DNA from: Takakia lepidozioides
Taxonomy: Eukaryota; Streptophyta; Takakiopsida; Takakiales; Takakiaceae
Assembly: GCA_030704615.1 (NCBI GenBank)
Contig: CM060734.1
Location: 19,902,001 to 19,966,000 of the forward strand
Reading direction: 5' to 3'
DNA: 64,000 nt
In this document: positions 45,985-56,368 of the stretch, one piece after another
Position numbering within the stretch: the stretch's first letter is position 1
Layout of the letters: each line of letters begins with the position of its first letter
Position numbers and translations under genes: made by a program
The notes under the pieces: model-generated
The model's database searches: none
What the model was told of the DNA's origin: nothing
Seen by the model: the letters and a program-made list of their open reading frames with translations, nothing else

Positions 45985-46757
45985 TGAAAGGGGTCTGACA
46001 CTCTTTCCTCTGTCCAACTATGACCAATTTCAGGCGCTCTGCTTGTTTTGCTGTTCACAGAATATTTACCAAAACTCCAAAGAAAACTGCTTGCTTGATT
46101 TCATCCAACAGGAAAATCCACAACATTTCCAAGGCACTTCTCTCTTCATAATCATAGGGCCTCAATTCAATCCAAAACCAGTATGGATCCCTGGTAACCA
46201 GCCTCTCTTATTCCAGTCACGATTCTTTGGTTCAGATCGTAACAGAGATCACTCCAGTCCAAAGATAGTTCAGCCCTGTTCTTCACGGAAGTGTATTCAC
46301 AAACAGTGACTAGAATCAACTCTAAACTGCCCCTTTTCAAATCAGCACTTGTGAGACCTTAGTCATAGTATTTACACCATCGCTCTGTACAAAAGAGAGA
46401 TCATAGCCCCTGCTGCTGCTGCACACCAACAAAGGCCTGTGACGTCTATTCTAACATCGACTTACAACTCTGTAAGCACAGCACCGGTTACAGCATCCGG
46501 TCCACCCAACCACCACGCCATGCTAATTCTGATTTCCTGTCGAGAGCAGATCTGCTCTAGCCGCCAGTACACCATCATCCTAATCTTCTCCACACTTGCC
46601 ATCTCCAAGCCTTCTTTAAAATCCCTAATCGTGGATCTCTTCATGCACGCGAGCCTACTCCATTTTACATGCAATTGTTAGTTCGGCGATATTCTAGCAG
46701 TCACTTGCTTCGCCAAACTGGTTGACAGGTCTCGATCTTTGTTCAAGGCACCTAACA
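45985..46757 (-). repeat. 5' LTR of the nested gypsy element
   Basis: 773 bp, same limits as the copy at 40500-41272 (TGAAAGG to CTAACA on +), with about 15 substitutions and no length difference. Confidence 0.95.
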
Positions 46758-46762
46758 CAAAC
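46758..46762. repeat. Target-site duplication (right) of nested gypsy element
   Basis: CAAAC, identical to 40495-40499. Confidence 0.92.
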
Positions 46763-48300
46763 ACAGGCTTTAGCGGGTTGCACCAAGCTTGCAAAGTCAG
46801 GGAACAGAAGTACGTCGATCTCGACGGCCACCACCGGCATTCGGCGAGTGGGAGAGTAATTACCTACGTTTGTTGGAATAACTGAATACATACCATTACC
46901 AGAGGAGCCAAAATGGTATGAGGAGGCAATGATGTCTCCTGATCGAGCTAAGTGGGAGCTAGCAATGAAGGAAGAAATTGACTCGTTACACAAAAATGAA
47001 ACGTGGATGCTTGTTGATCTGCCAAAGGGAAGACACACAGTGAAGTGCAAATGGGTATACAAGGTAAAGCCTCGAGCAGATGGGAGTATTGAGAGGTATA
47101 AAGCCCGGTTGGTTGCAAAAGGATACTCGCAGGAGTATGGAATTGATTTTCAAGAAACTTTTGCCCCCGTTGCGAAATTCGATTCAATCAGCAGTGGCTG
47201 CCGCTGAGGATCTGGAAATGATTCAGTTCGATATAAAAACCGCTTTCCTGCATGGAGAGTTACAGGAGGAGATATATATGGATCAGCCCAGAGGCTATGT
47301 GAAGCCAAGAGAAGAAAAGAAAGTCTGTAGACTATTAAAAAGTTTATATGGACTTCGTCAAGCATCGAGGGCATGGAACACGAGGTTCAATGGTCAAATA
47401 TGACCTGCAACCCAGCGCAACAGACCCCTATGTGTGTTTTCGCAACTCAGCGCCAAAGTTATTCAACACCATTTTTGTGGATGACGGGCTAGGTTGCTCG
47501 GAGAGCAAAGAAATACTGGATGGTATGATCAGTTTTCTTAACAAGGAATTTGAAGTTAAAGCTGGAAGCGCCGAATGCTATGTTGGCCTTCACATTGAAA
47601 AAAACAGGGGATTGCGATCGATCACCATAGACCAACACCGATACGTGATGTTCATAATCCAGAAATTTGGATTTGGGGATGCACATACAGTGAGTACACC
47701 TGCAGATCCCAATGTGCAGTTGCATCTACCAAGAGGTGAAGATGAAGAAGAGGAACATGAGTTTCCTTACCAACAGGCAGTTGGGAGCTTGATGTTCGCC
47801 ATGATTGGCACACGGCCAGACACTGCATATGCGGTCAGCACTGTGGCCAAGTATTCACAAAATCCCAAGCGAATTCATTGCACAGCTGTAAAGAGGATAT
47901 TCAAATAAACACTCTTACGGCTTTTGCTGATGCTGACTATGCAGGGGACTTGGACGATCGACGATCTAGAAGTGGGAGCGTCGCATTACTCTATCGCATT
48001 ACTCAATCAAGCAGCTGTTACGTGGGTGAGCAGAAAACAAATGTGCACAGCAGGTTCCACGACAGAGTCAGAGTACATAGCAACATGTTTAACTGCAAAG
48101 GAGACAATCTGGTTACGAAGGTTGCTGTCATCTTGGGCACACACAGAATGACCCTACTCCCTTATATTCAGACAATCAAAGTGCAATATCCGATTGGTCT
48201 TGAATCTGGAGTTTCATTCGAAGAACAAAGCACATTGATGTGCAATAATGCTGCTAGATTTTCAGGCACAGGGTGCAATCGAGATGACGTATCAGTCCCT
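46763..48300 (+). mobile_element. Ty1/copia element 1, 3' part (reverse transcriptase-RNase H)
   Basis: RT begins with [27 protein letters not shown] and [17 protein letters not shown] (46950-47170). After a one-base frame change near 47180 it continues with EMIQFDIKTAFLHGELQ and LYGLRQASRAW. After a gap the catalytic NTIFVDDGLG block (47470; FVDD in place of the common YVDD) and GSLMFAMIGTRPDTAYAVS follow. RNase H shows ADADYAGDLDDRRSRSG, WVSRKQ and TTESEYIATCLTAKE, with frame changes near 47930 and 48160. Part of RT between RFNGQ and DPYVCF appears deleted. No 3' LTR was found, so this end is lost or too diverged. It directly continues the 5' part at 37955-40487. Confidence 0.88.
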
Positions 48301-49524
48301 CAATCATGAAGGATGAAAAAGAGGATTTGTTCGTAAGTGTATCTTTTATGCCCTCGACTTCTACACCTCGCATGACTGTTTTCCCTCGTCCAATTGGAGA
48401 CAGGACACAACCATCCTTCCCACATTGCGTTGAAATGCCTACACAAGCCAAATCTGCTCGGGGCCGAGGTATAGGACAAAATATTCCTTGGACTATCGTA
48501 CGCAATATCCTCTTGTTACCTCGCACCACAAATGGATGTGTTCAAATGGTCAGACCATTCCTATAGCCAACGTTCCTACTGTTATCTCAACCATATTACC
48601 CGATGGAGAGGGTTCATGCATCTGCAACTTTTTCCGCGACAAACTACAAAGTATAGAGTTGTTACCGTTTTTGCAACATTGCTTCAAAACACCAATATAT
48701 CCTAAACCCTCAAATGGTTGACTTGTTCTACAAGAGGACAATGAAACGAAGAGGATCACATGAGTCAACTAGCAAAGCCGAATTGGCTGGCCCGTTCTTT
48801 GACGTTGTACCTGGATCTGCACTTGTCAACCTGTACACCAATAATATAGAGAACGAGCCTCCACTTGCTCAGGCTGTTGTTGTAAGTGAACAATAAGATG
48901 ATCTACCTACCAAAGACCATATCGCAACTACATGTTTTGGCTGCAGACGAGCAAGATCTTAATCAACAAACTGAGGTTGATCAGCCAATTGAGCATCCAG
49001 TTGAGCAACATAATGCAAGGCCGCAGAGGCTTCCATGATCAGCCTCATAACAAGGCACTATCTAACTTCACCTTCCATAGGCAGTATCTTACCTGATAAA
49101 AACTCATGTCATCTTCCTGAAAACACATGAAAAATTAGGGTGGGAGGGTGGGATTTCCAAGACAACCATCACCTAGATTCAGATGTCATTCATCATTGAA
49201 GGAGTCTTGTTTTTCTTATAAAACGATCGGGACAAACACCACCTTTGGTACATACCAGATCAGCATAAACACTTGAGCCTTTAAGAATGAGTTGCAGGTG
49301 TTGCAATTCCAAGAGCCCAGCCTGATAATGTAGACCAGCCAGCATGCTATGTCTATGTTCCATGAATCCACAAAGGTCTGGATCTGGTTTTGCAATCATC
49401 GATCTCCAAAACTAAATCAGAGTGGAGTGCTACAATGAGCATAATCAGAACTTTATAGACAGAAACTTCGAGATTTCTATGTGAGCTCTTTTGCAGGCAT
49501 TATGGAGTGTGATCATATACTAGA
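48301..49524. other. Unassigned, possibly degenerate copia sequence
   Basis: Several frames have protein-like stretches, and near 49000 a pre-RT-like 'EQHNARPQRLP' occurs, but no domain can be named. It may be the upstream part of copia relic 2. Confidence 0.35.
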
Positions 49525-50460
49525 TAAACCTCACACTTTCACAGAAGCTATGAACTGCTCTCATTTACACGAGTAGAAAAATGCAATGAGCGAAAAGTTT
49601 CACTCGTTGATTACAAATGAGTCTTGGGTTTTGACAAACCTATCACCTGGTTGAAAAGCTATCCCATAAGTGGGTATACAAGACCAAGACAACGTCTACA
49701 GAAAAAAGTTGTGAAGTACAAGGTTATGGTCGTGGCTAAGGGATAAAGTCAAATAATATGGTATCGATTAAATGAGCAAACATCTTCTCTCGACAATTGT
49801 CAAGGACGAGTCCGTACACACCGTGCTCTCCATTACTGCCCAACGAGATATGCATATCATGCAATTTGATATCAAAACCGTTTTTTTGTATGGGCAACTA
49901 GATGAAGACATAAATCTCTTGACCCCTGGGTTGACACTTAAATCAAGCCCAAGTGTCAATATATAGAAACTATTTATTTATTAGCCTGTTTCACACTACT
50001 AGCAAACATGCTACAACCCGAAGGCTTTATTGCGTTTGGAGCCGAATGCAAAGTTTGTCATCTACGTAAGAGTTTTTACGGACTGAAACAATTATCGAGT
50101 GTATGAAATAAAAAAATTCATGATTTCTTATTCGGTATGATCTGCATCCCATGGACGTTGATCCTTGTGCCCATTCCACTCGGCAGCCATCCCTCTTAGA
50201 ATGTTTTTTTGTCGACAACGGTTGAGGATGTTGCGTACAATTGAATAAGCCACAAGGTATGATATCACACATGGAACAAAAATTTAAGTTTCTACATGTT
50301 GATATCTACATGGGTTTATACATCATTATAGATCGTGCCCGCAAACTCTTATAGATTGATCAATCTCTCTATCTCAAGAGAATTGTAAGACATTTTGGTT
50401 TTGACCACTGCACTCTTATCACCACTGCACCAATATCTAACTTAATCTGGCTCTGCCCTC
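49525..50460 (+). pseudogene. Ty1/copia relic 2 (reverse transcriptase fragment)
   Basis: Heavily degraded RT: FTEAMNCSHLHE, AMSEKFHSLITNESWVLTNL, then KVMVVAKG, MHIMQFDIKTVFLYGQLDED (49850), QPEGF, CHLRKSFYGLKQ and, after 50340, SLYLKRIVRHFGFDHC. Stops and frame changes are frequent; several replace Trp, Arg or Gln codons. A short hairpin repeat of about 80 bp is inserted between LDED and QPEGF. It differs clearly from copia element 1 in residues and in decay, so it is a separate, older element. Confidence 0.75.
49919..49998. repeat. Short hairpin repeat H, copy 2
   Basis: TTGACACTT and AAGTGTCAA (49931-49959, 11-base loop) followed by 'aatatatag' and 'gtttcacact'. It aligns with 20134-20212 and interrupts the copia RT frame, so it was mobile at some time. 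Confidence 0.6.
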
Positions 50461-51320
50461 CCTTCAATTTTGACTTGCCTGAGAGGCTTGCTGCAATTGT
50501 CAATGTCACCATATTCTCCAAATCAATGAGATCACATATTGTATGCTGAAATCTTGCCTAAACTTGAAGCTGATCATTGTTGGAGTCCCTTTAAAACTTA
50601 AAATTGTTCTTCTAAGAAATGATGTGTACATTTGTATGTAAGATACTGCACATATGAATATCCCCGTGCAATTTTATACATGATCACAAAGACCTTTGGG
50701 GTATATATGACATGGCTCTATAAATCTCTAATTGTGCATGAGAAAACTAAGTGCATATGTACATCTACAATATAGGGGCTTTCTTCGTGAACTTTCACTG
50801 TCATCACCATGACCATACATACCAATATAGTCATTGACTGCTGGTTTGGCTGGCAGAGCATTTAAAAATAAATAAAAATACATGGCCAAATTTTATTGAT
50901 AAGAGGAAGGCATGCAAACTTACATTATTTGCATTATTGAAGGGAAAAAAATTAAAACCTTTAAGTACCCGAAGGCTGCCATACGGCATCGCGTTGTAAT
51001 CATTTTTGACATAAGTGAAGGTAAATAACTGCAATTAAAGAGGTGTTGTAGATTAACTTGAATCCTTACGGCTGAACTATCCAAGGAGTACATTTGGGAA
51101 ATTAACAGCTAAAAACTCAAGACATGAAGTCTAAAGTTTAAACTCCAAGGTTGACTGCTATTTGAACCTTCCAGAAAAGTTGTTTTCCATTGTAGTCATC
51201 TTGCTTCAAGATAGTCGATCATTTCTTCATTTTAATTACGGATTCTATATTCTCAAAAACTGTTGTTAATGCGAGATTACAAATAAATCATCACACAAGA
51301 GATAGGATGGGCTACAAGGT
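50461..51320. other. Intergenic, no gene recognised
   Basis: AT-rich DNA between the copia relic and the 3' end of the chromodomain LINE. No clear poly(A) or direct repeat marks the LINE end. Confidence 0.4.
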
Positions 51321-52385
51321 TCAAGTAGTAGAGTATTTCTCCCAGAGCCACGTTAGTCTTGTATTGGGGATGAGGCCAATGAAGCGGCCATGTTGAGCGT
51401 AAATGTTGGAAAGGCGGGGGCCCATGTGGATTAGAGGTTGATTATGCTTGATATCTTTGTCAGGATTACATTCAGTTATGCAGATGTGCACGTTGGGGGC
51501 ATAGAGTGGTTGGTGTATATATCTATTATTTGTAGGTTGGGCGGGAGTGGTGTGTTGTTGGTGCATGTGTGCTAGATAGTTGGTGTTGGTTTGTTTATGG
51601 AAGGTGGTGAGGAGGGCAAGATTGTGTTCGGGGTCGCAATCGTCATGTAGGCTGAAGAGGTCGTCTTCTTTCTGCCATGTGTTGTCTGCGGAAGAGTACC
51701 CAGCCCATTGACAATGATAGTATGTAGCAATGTAGGTGGCGCCAAATGCATCAATGGACGTTTGGGTTTTAACTCCTAATATAGCTTCAATGATGTAAGC
51801 ATTGTTATTGTCGTCGTATTGTGGTGAAGATGGGGGGGATGGTGCGGTGGTTAGGGGGGGGTGGGATCCTTGCCTAGTAGGTGAGGGATTGGATGGCGTA
51901 TGCAAGTGGCGGATAGGTTCAGGGTGATGTGTGTTAGTTACTTGAGAGGGGAAATCAAATTCTATGTCTGTTTGGGTATTGGTGGCATATGCCGTTTTGA
52001 GTGTTTGGTAGATGAAGGTAGTAGGGGTAGAACAGTACTGGGGGAGCAAGTCTTGAGCCGTATGCGGATAGTAGAGGCATGAGAGGTCACATTGTAGAGT
52101 GCAGGCAGTCGAGGGATAGCAGAAGAGGGTACGAAGATGATGTAGGTAGCGATTGGTTTTGGTCGTGGCTCGAGAGAATTTAAGAGTGAATTAGCTAGGT
52201 TTTAAAAATCTATGGCTAGTGGTGGTAGTAAGTTGGGTGGGGGTGGTGATGTGTTGTTCTTTGAAATATGTGAGGATGTGGACCTTTTGTTTGGGATAAG
52301 AAATGTCAAACTGTGGTAGAGAAGGGCTTATAAGCCATGCGCGTTCTAAGGGTGATGAGGTGTTAGGATAGTCAGGCAGATCAGT
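51321..52385 (-). pseudogene. C-terminal extension of the LINE with chromodomain
   Basis: The frame of the RT continues past TAA at 52386 (KISI/TDLPDYPN) and TAA near 52195 to 51321. At residues 84-150 of the last open part (51800-51600) a chromodomain pattern is visible: YIIEAILGVK, then TYYHCQWAGYSSADNTWQKE, then DDLF and a helix LALLTTFHKQ. The W-x-G-Y and N-T-W-x-x-E residues are the family hallmark. Chromodomains bind methylated histone tails; here it could steer insertion to certain chromatin (inference). A low-complexity Pro/Thr/Ser linker precedes it and about 90 unassigned residues follow. Confidence 0.75.
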
Positions 52386-54488
52386 TTATATGCTAATTTT
52401 CATTTGGCGCATGATCAGTAGTGTGCGTGCAGTGGGGGAGTGTAGGCAGGCTTGTGGGTGCAGGGATGATAATGAGTATAGGCCATTGTATTTAGATGCA
52501 AGGTATTTGAGAAGTCCCTGATAAATGATACCTGGATGCCCAGGATCGTTGAGTGCTTCTTTTAATTGGGTGCCCAATGTGCGAGCATATGAGATGGTTA
52601 ATGGGCGCGAACCAATGCCGTAGTGGTCCGTAGGTAGTTGTGTGATGGCATTGGGGGTGCTAGTTGGTAGACCACATACACGTTTTGTTAGCTGGATAAT
52701 ACTTTTATCAAGTTTTTTGATGTCTGATAAGGAGAAGGGTGCGGCGTGGAACGAGTATTGAATTTGTGTTTGTAGTACTGATTGAATGATTGATAGTTTT
52801 GGTCGAATGACAAGTGGGGATTTGAGCAGAGCAATAAGTTTGGATGATGTAGATTCTTTTTGGATATGCCAAGTAAGGGAGGGAACGAGTTGTATGCCTA
52901 AGTAAGTGTATGGCTCGTCTGGTCCTAGGAAGGGGAAGGGTGTGTTTTGGTAGTGTACATAGAGTTTACAATGTGAGGTTATGGCAGTTTTGGTGAGCCG
53001 ACTATGATGTGTGGCGACTGTGATGGCGCACTTGTGTAAACTGAGTTCCATGTCTGACCATAGGTTGAATCTGAGTAGTTTATTAACTTGTCGGTTGAGG
53101 TGTTGTGGTTTATGTGCCAGGATGGTTAGGTCGTCTGCATATGCTGCAGCTGAGATGTCACTTGAGGAGGTTTTGTAGTGATAGCCAAGCTTGCCTCGAG
53201 CTAGCCATCGAAGTAGGGGTTCTAGGAAGATAATGAATAGGTAGGGGCTTAAGGTGTCATCCTGGATAGTTCCACGAAGGATGGGGATAGGCGGGGTGGA
53301 GCCATAGTATGTGCCAAAGTATTTAGTAGTGTTGTTTGTGTAGATGTTTCTTATTAGTTGGACGGCATCGGTGGGGTACCCAAGATCAAGCATGATAGCA
53401 AGTAATCTGGCATGGTCTAGGGAGCCGAAGGCATTTTTAAAATCGATATATAGAAGATAGATGTCTTGCTTTGTAGGTTTAACATCTTTAAGTGCGGAGA
53501 GAACATATTGTATTTGTCGTGTTGTATTACGTGTAGCTTGGAATCCTTCTTGGGGGTCACTGAGAATTTGGTGTTGCTCGCCATATCTTGATAGCATTGT
53601 GGTGAGCGCACTGGTGAATAGCTTGTATATGGTGTTGGTCAGTGCTATGGGTCTGTAATTACTGAGATCTGTAGGATCACCTTTTTTGAAGAGTAGAATG
53701 GTCCGGCTGTGTTTCCAGGAGTGTGGGATTCGTTTTAATTTGTAACAGAGTTGAAAGAATTTAAAAAAGAGGTAATGAAGTTGAGGATTTAATGCTTGAA
53801 GTATAGCATTGGGTGTAAGATCGGGGCCCGGGGCTTTAGATTTTGATAGTTTTTTGAGACATGATTCGTAAAGATCAATTGTGAATAGGTCTATGATGTG
53901 ATCCATTGGGGATCCTCTATTGTCAATCGAGAAGCCATCTATATCATGCCACGGATAGTGTTTAGCTTTACACATGCAATTGGCAGAGTGGAGGCGGGGA
54001 TGTAAGCAGTTTGGAACTGCAGGTGTGTATGTTGAGGATGCTTGTGACCATATTTCTTGGTTGATGTCCGCTGGATTGGTTAGCAAGTGGCCGTGTCTGT
54101 GTTTGAGACAATCAATGGGTGGGTTGAGGGCAGGGTTAAAGATGGCTTTGTGAACTTTTTTGGGGTGGTTGTGTAGCAATTGGTTAAAAGAGAAGACGAA
54201 TTTTTTGTGATTGTCGACGGCTTTTTGTTTGGTAATATTGTAAGCGTTTTTTTTGGCATCTCTACCAACTTTGGAGAGAGCAGCTGTCCATTTTAGAATA
54301 TCTTGAAGATTGGCAGGTGGTGGCATGAGTACGAGTAGTGGTGGGTATAATAGCGAGGGCACGCCTGATAGTGTGGTATGTGTTAAGATGTGATGTCCAT
54401 ATACGTTTTTGAGTACGGGTAAGGTAGCCACCATTTTGTTTTGAGCGTGCAATTTGTGGGATTTCAGGGAGAGCATAGTAGGTGGCAA
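52386..54488 (-). CDS. Reverse transcriptase of the chromodomain LINE
   Basis: An open frame of about 700 residues, although its first part is off-frame and true coding begins near 54330. RT blocks in order: APGPDLTPNAILQAL, RTILLFKKGDPTDLSNYRPI, QEGFQATRNTTRQI, YLLYIDFKNAFGSLDH, RGTIQDDTLSPYLFIIFLEP, AAAYADDLTIL (catalytic YADD) and YTYLGIQLVPSLTWH. The usual IxQGDxLSP is IQDDTLSP here. A thumb and a long C-terminal helical region follow. It would carry out target-primed reverse transcription. The ORF ends at a premature TAA. Confidence 0.9.
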   Translation of the reverse strand: MPPTMLSLKSHKLHAQNKMVATLPVLKNVYGHHILTHTTLSGVPSLLYPPLLVLMPPPANLQDILKWTAALSKVGRDAKKNAYNITKQKAVDNHKKFVFSFNQLLHNHPKKVHKAIFNPALNPPIDCLKHRHGHLLTNPADINQEIWSQASSTYTPAVPNCLHPRLHSANCMCKAKHYPWHDIDGFSIDNRGSPMDHIIDLFTIDLYESCLKKLSKSKAPGPDLTPNAILQALNPQLHYLFFKFFQLCYKLKRIPHSWKHSRTILLFKKGDPTDLSNYRPIALTNTIYKLFTSALTTMLSRYGEQHQILSDPQEGFQATRNTTRQIQYVLSALKDVKPTKQDIYLLYIDFKNAFGSLDHARLLAIMLDLGYPTDAVQLIRNIYTNNTTKYFGTYYGSTPPIPILRGTIQDDTLSPYLFIIFLEPLLRWLARGKLGYHYKTSSSDISAAAYADDLTILAHKPQHLNRQVNKLLRFNLWSDMELSLHKCAITVATHHSRLTKTAITSHCKLYVHYQNTPFPFLGPDEPYTYLGIQLVPSLTWHIQKESTSSKLIALLKSPLVIRPKLSIIQSVLQTQIQYSFHAAPFSLSDIKKLDKSIIQLTKRVCGLPTSTPNAITQLPTDHYGIGSRPLTISYARTLGTQLKEALNDPGHPGIIYQGLLKYLASKYNGLYSLSSLHPQACLHSPTARTLLIMRQMKISI

Positions 54489-55530
54489 TCACACTTTTGG
54501 TCATTTCTTGCATTGAAGTTGTGAGTATGGTCTCGGCGTCGTTCCATGCTTTGTTAGGGGATTGCGCGAAGTTTGCTTCGGAGAGTATATCGGAGAGTCT
54601 TAGCATGAGGTGTAAGGATGTTGGCTGAAAGTGTTTTAGAAAGGCGATTATGTTATTGTGGGGAAGTGTGGATAATATTCTAGATTGCGGCGGTGGAACA
54701 TATATGGGTGGGATAGGTCGAAAGGGGATGATGGATGCTGGGATGGTGACTGAGATGGGATAATGGTCTGAGTTGCATAAATTATTAATGTGTACATGAC
54801 TGTTGAGGTATGAGGGGATGCCATTTTGTGTCTTGAAGTAGAAACCATCAAGAAGACTGAGGGATGAGTAGTTACGTCCATCTTGTCTGGAGTAATGGTG
54901 ATCGGCCGGTATATAACGGAGGTGGTGTGAGTGAGTGAATTTTGCCCATTCATGGTCAACGGGGGATGGAGGTTTGTGAACACCATTGTATATGTGGCCC
55001 ATGAGGGCAATGTCCCTGTTGAAATCGCCTGCTAGTATGTAGTGCTGGGATTGGTTGGAGGGTTGTGTGAGTGTGTTAGAGATGGTGAGTAGGATATCAG
55101 GGATCAGGGGGAGATCTTCGGCATGTGAGGGCATATACAAATGGATAAGGATAATGGGCGGGATAGCGGGGCGGTGTAGCTTGATGATTTGAAGGTGTGA
55201 TCGGAGGGAGAGAGCAACAGGTATTTTGACCGTGGTGCTAGGAGAGTGATGTGTGTGAAGGATACCAAAAGCCACTCCGCCCCGAGTGGGATGATATGGC
55301 GCGGAACGTCTAAGTAGGCATTGTGCGGTTGTGAAGGAACTGCCATATAACAAATAGTAGGCTGGAAGGAGATTGTTGATATAGGAGCTGTTAGGGCCGT
55401 GTGTGTTGAGTTTAGTTTCTTGTAATAGAATGATATGCGGAGGTGTAGAGTCCATTAGATGGATAAGGCTTTGAATGCTGGTAGCAAGTGACCCTACATT
55501 CCAGGTGAGTATGTTGAGTGCGTGTGCTTG
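54262..55530 (-). CDS. APE-type endonuclease of the chromodomain LINE
   Basis: Apurinic-endonuclease-like fold signatures: LNILTWNVGSL (55530), IILLQETKLN with catalytic Glu, GGVAFGI, LAGDFNRDI with the DxN pair, and CNSDHYPISV near the end. The enzyme nicks target DNA to prime reverse transcription. It has the normal size for LINE endonucleases (about 230 residues) and continues into a linker region before the frame crosses to RT. Confidence 0.85.
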   Translation of the reverse strand, partial: QAHALNILTWNVGSLATSIQSLIHLMDSTPPHIILLQETKLNTHGPNSSYINNLLPAYYLLYGSSFTTAQCLLRRSAPYHPTRGGVAFGILHTHHSPSTTVKIPVALSLRSHLQIIKLHRPAIPPIILIHLYMPSHAEDLPLIPDILLTISNTLTQPSNQSQHYILAGDFNRDIALMGHIYNGVHKPPSPVDHEWAKFTHSHHLRYIPADHHYSRQDGRNYSSLSLLDGFYFKTQNGIPSYLNSHVHINNLCNSDHYPISVTIPASIIPFRPIPPIYVPPPQSRILSTLPHNNIIAFLKHFQPTSLHLMLRLSDILSEANFAQSPNKAWNDAETILTTSMQEMTKSVIATYYALPEIPQIARSKQNGGYLTRTQKRIWTSHLNTYHTIRRALAIIPTTTRTHATTCQSSRYSKMDSCSLQSW

Positions 55531-55629
55531 CTGGGAGGAGGGGGCATGTGGGGACTGTTGGGTCTAGGGGGTTTGGAGGTGGGTCATTGGTGTGGCTGGG
55601 CAAGCAAGGTGTGATGACTGGTGGCGGTA

Positions 55630-56356
55630 TCATGGGAGGGGGTTGATATCCAGGGATGTGTGTCTTGGCGTGGAGGGTTGCAGTGAGAATTTGTTGGTGA
55701 GAGTATCTAGCTCGTGTATGGTAGCAGCTGGGTGCGCTAAGTGTTCGCCAAGAATCTTGATTACTACTCCGGGCTTGGCTTGTAGTAGGTCAAGGGATTC
55801 GTGGAGATTGTGTAGGTAGTGTGGGGGTGCTAGGTATCTGTGAGGTAGTGTGGGTAGCTCATGCAGTTGCTGTAGTAACAAACGTATGTGTATGTCTAGT
55901 TGGGTTCTAAAGTAGTCATTGCATATTGAGGGGATTGGAGAGATGACAACGATTAGTGAGAGTAGTAGGTGTTGTGGGGGGTATGTGTTAAGTTTATGGG
56001 TGGCAGTGACTAGGAATGGGTGTTCGTAGGTAGGGAGCCCAAAGGTGGCAATTGGGTGCGTGGGTTTACGGTTATTGGTAGGAGGGTTAGGGAGAAAGAG
56101 AAGTGGTCACTGAGGTGTTGATATGGAGGCACGAGCGTGACAGTGTCTGGTTGGAAATATAATTCATATCTGTCTTTATGATCCGTTGGAAGCTTGTTGA
56201 TGATGCTAGTGATGGTATAGGGGCCTGGGTTTGGGTGAATGTCGCCGCAACGAAGTAGTGTAAGCGTTTCATAAGCAAGTAGATATGACTTAAAGTGGGA
56301 TGGTGGATGGTGAGAGGAGTGTTTTGATGCAAGGGGTCTCTGGTGATATCGTCCAT
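55630..56356 (-). pseudogene. LINE N-terminal region with 2A-like peptide motif
   Basis: In a frame ending near 56015, LLRCGDIHPNPGP lies at 56220-56258. The core D-I-x-x-N-P-G-P is the signature of 2A-like ribosome-skipping peptides known at the N-termini of several non-LTR retrotransposons; the usual Glu after D-V/I is His here. After several frame changes a helical stretch (LLLQQLHELP...ILGEHLAHPAATIHELD, 55881-55630) may be a coiled coil. The frames cross, so the exact start is unknown. Confidence 0.55.
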
Positions 56357-56368
56357 GTGGGCAGTGGG

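Larger units (their letters stand above)
40500..46757 (-). mobile_element. Nested Ty3/gypsy chromovirus with an internal inversion
   Basis: Two 773-bp LTRs in the same orientation, a 5-bp target duplication CAAAC, a perfect primer site and a purine tract define a complete insertion, transcribed leftwards, inside copia element 1. Internal order on the minus strand is gag (45912-44660), protease-RT (44647 to about 43495), then integrase C-terminus plus chromodomain (about 41972-41304). The RT thumb, RNase H and most of integrase (about 41973-43490) lie on the plus strand, so this segment is inverted. LTRs differ at roughly 15 sites by eye (about 2%), so the insertion is fairly young. A TAG at 44660 and a frameshift near 45420 also break Gag-Pol. 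Confidence 0.92.
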
